In this document: piece after piece, positions 55,096 through 64,000 of the stretch | Layout of the letters: each line of letters starts with the position of its first letter | Position numbering within the stretch: position 1 is the first letter of the stretch | Source: Tubiluchus corallicola | Lineage: Eukaryota > Priapulida > Priapulimorpha > Priapulimorphida > Tubiluchidae | NCBI GenBank assembly: GCA_030141605.1 | Contig: JAQGDQ010000014.1 | Coordinates: forward strand, 186,001 to 250,000 | Direction of reading: 5' to 3' | Length of the DNA stretch: 64,000 bases | Made by a program: the position numbers and the translations under genes | The notes under the pieces: model-generated | Seen by the model: the letters and a program-made list of their open reading frames with translations, nothing else | Told to the model about the DNA's origin: nothing | Databases searched by the model: none

Positions 55096-58000
55096 GCACC
55101 CGTAACAATATTTTGGACTTATTGGAATAATTTATAACATTTTTACTATTGGAATTGCAATTTTTATGTTGCGTACAAATATGCAAGTACTACATATAAG
55201 CCAGTATAAGTTCTTTATACAAGTATAAAATATGTACATGTATTTTTGTTTTTTTTTTGCTATTTTCGTTAGTCTGTAGATAACGTGTGACGAAATGATT
55301 GCTATTTATTGGTCGAATCTGGCTCGTGTGATGCAAATTGTTGCACCGAGTCACTTATGGGAGCAAGATTCGTTTGTGTGAGACAGAAAATTAAGCAGTT
55401 AAATAAAAATCTGTTTTGCACAAGTTGTGGCACACGTATTTCGTTTCGTCTGAGACGGGTGTAATAAAAACATATTCATAAAAATGGAATGACGGTTTTA
55501 ATCTTGTTGCGCAATCTCAGTAGTGATTATTAAAGTTTGCCTTGTGATAGCAATGTAAACTTCTGTCAAAGTGTTAATTAAAACGGTTCACACACAAACT
55601 TTATTAATCGCTCATACAAAACTCGGAAAAATTCTAAGCAGAACAAATTTGAAGTTGAAAGACTGGAGTTGAACATGTTAGCATCTGGAAGTGAGATGTT
55701 TCGGGTTAGGCGAAAGAGTTATATTGTTCGTGTAAGTTGTTACACTTTAGCGTAAGCAATATAAAATTGCTTTTCCATGATTTCATTAGCTTTCATAATG
55801 TTCTAGGGTATTTTTTGTCAAATTGCTTTCTTGCTTTGTATAAGAAAACTTAATTTGTGAAATTTGTAATGCACAGCGATACTAGTTTAGCCAATTTTTT
55901 GGTAAGACAAAACAGCGAATAGATACCATAAAAAATAATTAGCTGGAATCATTCCATAATGGATGGAATTCATCAAAAGCTTAACCCCGTCATCCTTGAA
56001 GTGACATCATAAATGTTTGTGCGTCATAGTTTCTTGACTACGCAAAACATTTTCAGCAGCCGGCTTGATAAAGCCCGGAAAGGTTATGACACTTCAACTG
56101 GTAAAAGAAATGGTTATATAGGTAAAGTTATGCAAAGGTTTTCAAATTCTCCTGATATAACATGTCTAGTAATTTTTGCCATGTTAATTCTTATTTAGTG
56201 TTTCTGGTGTGAACAAGAAAGCTGCAAGTAGGTTGTTGGTTTATGATAGGAAACTGGAAGTATGAAGTGACAGTAATGGTATGAGTTTGATGACGCCTAG
56301 CTCAACTTGAAAGCTAAAATGGTAGGTAGCCGTCTTAGAAAAACTTTGTTACGCAGTCGGTTATTTCACAAATATATATTTTGACGCTATGGAAAAAATC
56401 TATTATATATCGGTCTAGTTGTCACAGTAATGAATTTCCGCACCAAGCGTTTGTAATGCAGGGCTATAGTTAACCATCAGGCAGTTTATTAAACCATTAA
56501 ACGAAAAGTCAATCCTTGAACAACATTCATTGTATTTTAATATATATTTAGAAATAGTGAAATTGCCGCGTAATGTACGCGCACAAAATGCCTTGCTTAA
56601 AATGCAAAAGAAATTTAAATAATTCTTGTCTACCGCCAAACGAACCTAGCCGAGGGCATATTTGAAAAAATGACGTCGAAGGCACGCGTAAAAAAACTTC
56701 TGCAGTTTACTCAGAAATTCTGCTATTTTAGCTTATTAAATCTTTGTGTTTAACTGTGTTTTTGTAAAAATTAGTCATCGAATCAATTAATAGCACCTTA
56801 AATAAGAAAATGTTCCAATTACATGTTTTGTTATACTGTACACTACAATTTTTTCTATAAAAATCCATTCAAACGTTGTATTATCCAAATCTTTCTCGCC
56901 TGCTGAAAAAAGACTACAAGAAATAAAAGTGATAGTATACTGCAAATCAGTATACGTACGAAGTTGTTGGTGTATTGCGCTATCCTTCCTGTAGAAATCA
57001 TGCTTGTTGAAACCCCGATAAAGATTTTTCATGGTTTTGCCCATATAAAAACTTACAACCAAATCATTGAAATTTGCATAAATACGAATTATTAAATAAC
57101 TGTGTTTTGTCTTTTGCATTTGTAAAACAGGATAAATTGACTAGTTAACTGAAGACTAATAAACGAAAGAAACTGAAGAGAGAAAAACCAAAAGGGATGA
57201 GAACCCAAGTCAGAATAGCAATGCCACAGATGACGCCACACAAAAATTTCTGTACAAACATTATACAATTTTACATAGACACTAAAGTGGATTCTATAAT
57301 ATTACATTTACGCATTCTGTAATTAGCTATTTTAATTTGTGCGTATAACATTATTTACAGTGATATTAAACAAGAAGTATTGAAGTGCGTGCTTAAGGTT
57401 ATTAATGCAGCAAGCTTCCTGTGGGGTAACATAAAAATGCAGATAAATTAATATACAAATTATTAAATTAAAATTCAATATTTGAATCCGCAAGAGTTAC
57501 AATCAGTATTCTCAGGAACTACACAAATTTAATTTAATTTAATGCTTCAGAGAAGACCAAAGAAACACCTGTAGAAACTGAATGGCGAACGATAAAAAAC
57601 GGAATAGTAAGAGCTACGAGTAGATCTAGATTCTAGAAAGATGGCAACAAATTAAAAAAAGAAAGACCAAAGACAGAAGAGGATCAGCAGGAAGTAGTGC
57701 CAGAAAAACACCAATAATGACTTCACGCCTGTGCACGCCTATTGAGTGTCCTTTAGTGGTTATTATAAGGTAAATAATTTCACCCTTCGATCATCTAGAA
57801 ACTGAATTTTAATTTTAATATACGAATTGGCTATTCAATTGAGTTTATGCAACGCAACAATCGAAGTGGTTAAGACCCAGAATAGAAAAAGAGAATTTGC
57901 TCGGATTGATTCTGGCCGTTTATCTCGTTGACGAGGTGTGTACGTCCGAACATGACTAAGAACATCTCTTCATCAATATATCATCTTAGAAAATAAACCA

Positions 58001-58883
58001 TCATAATGAGACAGATTCCGGTCCCTCCATAACCATCCATAATTGACAAGAGCTCTGTAATTGCAGAGCTGAATAAAATAATACTAAAAGTGGCTTCAAT
58101 GTTATAATCTAGCTGATGTCTAAAGTCCATCTTTAAAAATGGTACCTGCTGTCGCCCTTCTTGGCGCGTGGTATTTAGGGTAAAATGAGGGTAATAATAG
58201 TCTCTGTTATGCAGCTGTAGATTTATTCTTTACAGTCGGCAAAAAGCCCTTTGTTATCAATGTTAATTGTTTATCTAAATGCCGACTTTAAATTATTATT
58301 ATTATTATATACAGGTAAGCTGGTGAATGCTGGGCAGCGTGAATGCCGCGAAGGCAAGCTGTGTGAAGGTACGTGTTGCAGAATTTCTACAGTTTGCTTA
58401 GAAGTTCCGTTATTCTAATGTTGTGTTTAACTGTGTTTATCTGGATATTAGTCATTCGATCAGTTATGATCAAATTTACAGTGGTTACATTGCTTTAATC
58501 AACAGGATTATACCTTGAAATGTGTAAGTGATTAACATTAATTGTGTAAATAATTAATTTACTAATCATTGTTGACTTTTAGATACGCGAGTAAACTTGC
58601 CAGCACGTAGTACGTGTCGGGCTGGTTACTTAGTTTATAGAGTTCACTCTAAATTCTGAAGAAAGATTCTAAAGCAGCTGGCGGGATGTGTTTATATTGC
58701 ACGGAAACCGGATGATGCCATTTTTCGGCTAAAATGAGCGCGCCCAAGCATAAAGTAATCACGACTTTAAAGTGACTTTACTAATTATACAAGATGCTTA
58801 TCATAATTTTATTGCTGAATCCTTCTAACATTTTCCCAAATATTAATAAGCTCGCCTTTCCGAAAGACTTGGCTCTTGTTTTA

Positions 58884-59103
58884 AGCCCTACATGAGGGGA
58901 GGAGGTTGTGTAATGTGCATCCGGGCTCACGTGTGGGCTTGGATTGCATGTAGTAGGAGGATGTAAGACCTAATGTGCGCTATCTAGCTGACACCTGCGC
59001 ACTTAAGCCCCACATTTGGGAAGGAGGGTGTGCATCCAAGCTCACATGCGGGCTTGGATTGCATGTGGTAGTAGGGTTCAAGACCCAATATGGGCAAATG
59101 TGC
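58884..59103 (+). repeat. Satellite outlier: two diverged monomers left of the main array
   Basis: It contains the signature GGGCTTGGATTGCATGTAGT and GCCCCACATTTGGGAAGGAG of the array that begins at 60.03 kb, with more differences. It is separated from the main array by about 0.9 kb of unrelated DNA. Confidence 0.85.
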
Positions 59104-60024
59104 ATGTGTACAATTGAATATATATATATAACATATGTATGTATGTATATATATATATATATATAACATACCAGTAGAATTAGTATATAGATATTAATAA
59201 CAATTCTGGAAGGGTGACTGACCTCGATAGCTCATAGTTCTTTCACCACCCTTTCATCACTAATCAATAACTACTTTTGCACTTTGTAATATTATTGTAT
59301 GTTGTACAGAATTATAAATCACCTAGTTATGTATTTTGCTATTTTAAAATTGGTGATGAACTAATAAACTTACTGACTTACTAACTTACTTTCTTAATGC
59401 TGAGTCTAATACTTACTTGTTTTAATTGTAATGTGCTTTTGCATATGATAAATGCATTATATACTCAACTACTATAAATCGAATGTTCAACTTTTTGTTA
59501 TTCTTTCGTCCCCCCCCTTCTCTTTCTTGCAAGGAATTTTCTCGAGCATTAAATCCCTCACACTAGGAAGGAATGGAATAGACCTGGATAAAATCAGGGA
59601 GTTGGGAAGGTCAAAGGTCACTTGTTGCTTTTTTAAATATCACACGCACATCAATCAGAGTTTGCTGGTGTTGGGATTTTATTGCTGTCGCAACCGTTAG
59701 ATGGCAGTCCATATTATTGTGGAGTTGGCTTCTCAGCAGTTCGTTGTTAGTTGTTACTTCTTAAACGATTTTCAGATACATGATAACATTAGTATTAAAA
59801 CCAAATTAAATAATTTAGATAAGTAATATTAAAAAACCCTTTTAATCCACGAGTTAATTTGACAAAATCTGTGTATTTACAATATTTCGTACAACATGTA
59901 CCTATCTCTTACAGTAAAGACTGTTCTTATATTCATAGCTGGCAATTTTCTTATGAGATTACTTCTACGTATTTCATTTATCAATGTACATTGAAAAAAT
60001 GAGATGTTCTGGTGTTTGAATAAT
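59104..60024. other. Non-satellite segment splitting the array
   Basis: It holds a (TA)n tract (59115-59166), then a segment (about 59216-59395) ending ACTAATAAACTTACTGACTT that resembles the 3' tail of a CR1/L2-type LINE, and about 600 bp without recognisable content. Confidence 0.5.
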
Positions 60025-63000
60025 GTGTATGGGAGGAAGAAGGGCATGCATATGCATCCAAACCCACAGGCGGGCTTGGATTGCACATGCTAGGAGGGTG
60101 CAAGACCTCATGTGGGCTTTCTAGCTCACATGGTGGCATGTAAATGTGTATAGTGGAAGGAGAGCATGCACATAAGCCCCACATGTGGGGAGAAGGCTGT
60201 GCATCCAAACCCACATGTGGGCTTGGATTGCACATGGTAGGAGGGTGCAAGAACTCATGTGAGCTAATTGTCTTACACGAGGCCTTTGCACGTAAGCCCT
60301 ACATGTTTGGAGGTAGTAGGCATCCAAGCTCCTATGTGGAATGGATTGTGTGTGGTAGGGGTTGCAGGACCCAATGTGGGTTAACTACTCACACCTGGGC
60401 TTTGTAGTTAAGCCCCACATTTTGGGAGGAGGATGTGCATCCAAGCACACACGTGGGTTTGGATTGCACATGGTAGGAGGGCGCAAGAATCCATGTGGGC
60501 TTTCTAGCTCACATGGGAGCCTGCAATTGTGTATGGGAGGACGAAGGGCATGCATATGCATCCAAACCCACATGTGGGCTTGGATTGCACATGCTAGGAG
60601 GGTGCAAGACCTCATGTGGGCTTTCTAGCTCACATGGGGGCATGTAAATGTGTATGGGAGGAAGAAGGGCGGGCATGCATGTGCATCCAAACCCACATGT
60701 GGGCTTGGATTGCACATGCTAGGAGGGTGCAAGACCTCATGTGGGCTTTCTAGCTCACACTGGGGCCTGCAAATGTGTATGGGAGGAAGAAGGGCATGCA
60801 TGTGCATCCAAACTTACATGTGGGCTTGGATTGCACATGCTAGGAGGGTGCAAGACCTCATGTGCGCTTTCTAGCTCACATGGGGGCATGTAAATGTGTA
60901 TGGTGGAAGAAGAGCATGCACATAAGCCCCACATCTGGGGAGAAGGCTGTGCATCCAAACCCACACGTGGGCTTGGATTGCACATGGTAGGAGGGTGCAA
61001 AAACTCATGTGAGCTAATTGTCTCACATGTGGCCTTTGCATGTAAGCCCTACATGTGGGGAGGTAGTAGGCATCCAAGCTCCTATGTGGATTGGATTGTG
61101 TTTGGTAGGGGTTGCAAGACCCAATGTGGGTTAACTACTCACACCTGGGCTTTGTAGTTAAGCCCCACATTTTGGGAGGAGGATGTGCATCCAAGCACAC
61201 AAGTGGGTTTGGATTGCACATGGTAGGAGGGCGCAAGAATCCATGTGGGCTTTCTAGCTCACATGGGAGCCTGCACTTGTGTATGGGAGGACGAAGGGCA
61301 TGCATATGCATCCAAACCCACATGTGGGCTTGGATTGCACATGTTAGGAGGGTGCAAGACCTCATGTGGGCTTTCTAGCTCACATGGGGGCATGTAAATG
61401 TGTATGGGAGGAAAAAGGGCGGGCATGCATGTGCATCCAAACCCACATGTGGGCTTGGATTGCACATGCTAGGAGGGTGCAAGACCTCATGTGGGCTTTC
61501 TAGCTCACATGGGGGCATGTAAATGTGTATGGTGGAAGGAGAGCATGCAAATAAGCCCAACCTGTGGGGAGAAGGCTGTGCATCCAAACCCACACGTGTG
61601 CTTGGATTGCACATGGTAGGAGGGTGCAAGACCTCATGTGAGCTAATTGTCTCACATGTGGACTTTGCACATAAGCCCCACATTTGGGAAGGAGGGTGTG
61701 CATCCAAATGCACATGGTAGGAGGGTGCAAGACCCAATGTGAGTTAACTACTCACACCTGGGCTTTGTACATAAGCCCCACATTTTGGGAGGAGGGTGTG
61801 CATCCCAGTGCACATGGGCTTGGATTGCACATGGTAGGAGGGTGCAAGACCTCATGTGGGCTTTCTAGCTCACATGGTGGCATGTAAATGTGTATAGTGG
61901 AAGGAGAGCATGCACATAAGCCCCACATGTGGGGAGAAGGCTGTGCATCCAAACCCACATGTGGGCTTGGATTGCACATGGTAGGAGGATGTAGTAGTAG
62001 GCATCTAGGCTCCTATGTGGGCTTGGATTGTGTGTGGTAGGGGGTGCAAGACCCAATGAGTCTTGCTTTGTGGTTAAGCCCCACATTTGTAGTTAATGAC
62101 TGCTTTGTAGTTAAGCCCCACATTTTGGGAGGAGGGTGTGCATCCAAGCACACAAGTGGGTTTGGATTGCACATGGTAGGAGGGCACAAGAATCCATATG
62201 GGCTTTCTAGCTCACATGGTGGCATGTAAATGTGTACAGTGGAAGGAGAACATGCACATAAGCCCCACATGTGGGGAGAAGGATGTGCATCCAAACCCAC
62301 ATGTGGGCTTGGATTGCACATGGTAGGAGGGCGCAAGACCCCATGTGGGCTTACATGGGGCATGTAAATGTGTATGGGAGGAAAAAGGGCATGCATGTGC
62401 ATCCAAACCCACATGTGGGCTTGGATTGCACATGCTAGGAGGGTGCAAGACCTCATGTGGGCTTTCTAGCTCACATGGGGGCATGTAAATGTGTATGGTG
62501 GAAGGAGAGCATGCAAATAAGCCCAACCTTTGGGGAGAAGGCTGTGCATCCAAACCCACACGTGTGCTTGGATTGCACATGGTAGGAGGGTGCAAGACCT
62601 CATGTGAGCTAATTGTCTCACATGTGGACTTTGCACATAAGCCCCACATTTGGGAAGGAGGGTGTGCATCCAAATGCACATGGTAGGAGGGTGCAAGACC
62701 CAATGTGAGTTAACTACTCACACCTGGGCTTTGTACATAAGCCCCACATTTTGGGAGGAGGGTGTGCATCCCAGTGCACATGGGCTTGGATTGCACATGG
62801 TAGGAGGGTGCAAGACCTCATGTGGGCTTTCTAGCTCACATGGTGGCATGTAAATGTGTATAGTGGAAGGAGAGCATGCACATAAGCCCCACATGTGGGG
62901 AGAAGGCTGTGCATCCAAACCCACATGTGGGCTTGGATTGCACATGGTAGGAGGATGTAGTAGTAGGCATCTAGGCTCCTATGTGGGCTTGGATTGTGTG

Positions 63001-64000
63001 TGGTAGGGGGTGCAAGACCCAATGAGTCTTGCTTTGTGGTTAAGCCCCACATTTGTAGTTAATGACTGCTTTGTAGTTAAGCCCCACATTTTGGGAGGAG
63101 GGTGTGCATCCAAGCACACAAGTGGGTTTGGATTGCACATGGTAGGAGGGCACAAGAATCCATATGGGCTTTCTAGCTCACATGGTGGCATGTAAATGTG
63201 TACAGTGGAAGGAGAACATGCACATAAGCCCCACATGTGGGGAGAAGGATGTGCATCCAAACCCACATGTGGGCTTGGATTGCACATGGTAGGAGGGCGC
63301 AAGACCCCATGTGGGCTTACTAGCTCACATGGGGGCATGTAAATGTGTATGGGAGGAAAAAGGGCGGGCATGCATGTGCATCCAAACCCACATGTGGGCT
63401 TGGATTGCACATGCTAGGAGGGTGCAAGACCTCATGTGGGCTTTCTAGCTCACATGGGGGCATGTAAATGTGTATGGTGGAAGGAGAGCATGCAAATAAG
63501 CCCAACCTTTGGGGAGAAGGCTGTGCATCCAAACCCACACGTGTGCTTGGATTGCACATGGTAGGAGGGTGCAAGACCTCATGTGAGCTAATTGTCTCAC
63601 ATGTGGACTTTGCACATAAGCCCCACATTTGGGAAGGAGGGTGTGCATCCAAATGCACATGGTAGGAGGGTGCAAGACCCAATGTGAGTTAACTACTCAC
63701 ACCTGGGCTTTGTACATAAGCCCCACATTTTGGGAGGAGGGTGTGCATCCCAGTGCACATGGGCTTGGATTGCACATGGTAGGAGGGTGCAAGACCTCAT
63801 GTGGGCTTTCTAGCTCACATGGTGGCATGTAAATGTGTATAGTGGAAGGAGAGCATGCACATAAGCCCCACATGTGGGGAGAAGGCTGTGCATCCAAACC
63901 CACATGTGGGCTTGGATTGCACATGGTAGGAGGATGTAGTAGTAGGCATCTAGGCTCCTATGTGGGCTTGGATTGTGTGTGGTAGGGGGTGCAAGACCCA
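60025..64000 (+). repeat. Satellite array with higher-order structure, open at the right edge
   Basis: Monomers of about 118-147 bp share CTTGGATTGCACATGGTAGG, GTGCAAGACCTCATGTGGGC and TTTCTAGCTCACATGG. Most include the palindrome CCCACATGTGGG or CCCCACATGTGGGG. Two higher-order patterns occur: a 750-bp unit (60144 and 60894) and a 966/979-bp unit with starts at equivalent positions near 61523, 62489 and 63468. The last three copies are almost identical; the 13-bp length difference lies in one monomer near 62346/63312. Open frames on both strands (for example the recurrent MCNPSPHVGLDA) are by-products of the repeat and are not genes. Confidence 0.93.

Larger units (their letters stand above)
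47700..58880. other. 11-kb stretch with no supported gene
   Basis: AT-rich DNA with short, unconserved-looking frames. Its recognisable contents are listed separately: small tandem repeats (49.6-50.1 kb), an interstitial TTAGGG tract, three tRNA-like fragments (51.6, 54.8 and 54.95 kb), a short degenerate minisatellite (52.5 kb) and copy C of the interspersed repeat (53.3 kb). Confidence 0.5.

Noticed and set aside
60025-64000. Dozens of 60-160-residue open frames on both strands
   Set aside because: They recur with the satellite unit in several frames and have no start context or domain. They are repeat artefacts.
1-64000. CRISPR arrays, operons, ribosome binding sites, rRNA genes
   Set aside because: The tandem repeats lack the repeat-spacer pattern, the genes are intron-bearing and eukaryotic, and no rRNA signature was seen.

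Overview
The window is animal nuclear DNA: AT-rich, intron-bearing, full of microsatellites and decayed transposons, and carrying extracellular EGF and LDL-receptor class A modules, a secreted cystine-knot protein and a sperm-tail protein. Together these suggest a non-vertebrate metazoan (cnidarian, sponge, tunicate or similar). I cannot place it more precisely, and there is no bacterial or organellar signature.

1-25.5 kb (minus strand): one very large gene for a secreted or cell-surface mosaic protein. I could chain 18 exons by splice site, reading frame and cysteine pattern. In transcript order (right to left) they encode an LDLa module, EGF modules, a roughly 400-residue Ser/Thr-rich exon, more EGF modules one per exon, one giant 5,853-bp exon with about 48 EGF repeats, and further small EGF exons that run off the left edge. 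Both gene ends are missing, although two weaker candidate exons lie upstream at 28.8-29.4 kb. One intron hosts a complete P-superfamily (THAP) DNA transposon in the opposite orientation. It has terminal inverted repeats, a perfect 8-bp target-site duplication and a broken, apparently core-deleted transposase.

28.7-36.9 kb: two candidate Cys-rich exons, a hAT-like miniature element with a perfect 20-bp palindrome, a decayed LINE reverse transcriptase (minus), many trinucleotide microsatellites, and a compact three-exon minus-strand gene (35,099-36,884). That gene encodes a 130-residue secreted cystine-knot protein, which looks like a glycoprotein-hormone/bursicon/DAN-class ligand and is the most interesting gene in the window.

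37-46 kb: microsatellites, tRNA-like SINE fragments, a second LINE pseudogene (minus, about 39.5-41.3 kb) and one copy of a three-copy interspersed repeat family. 46.0-47.7 kb: an intact single-exon gene (minus, 555 aa) for an STPG2-like sperm-tail PG-rich repeat protein. 47.7-58.9 kb: no gene that I can support, only short repeats, tRNA-like fragments and a small interstitial TTAGGG tract.

58.9 kb to the right edge: a satellite array of monomers about 120-150 bp long, each carrying palindromes of the type CCCACATGTGGG. It is organised into higher-order units (a 750-bp pair, then a 966/979-bp unit in three copies), with about 0.9 kb of foreign sequence splitting off its left end. Open reading frames in this array are artefacts of the repeat.

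I see no evidence that the genes act together. The window is a gene-poor eukaryotic segment holding one giant matrix or surface-protein gene, one candidate secreted ligand gene and one ciliary gene.
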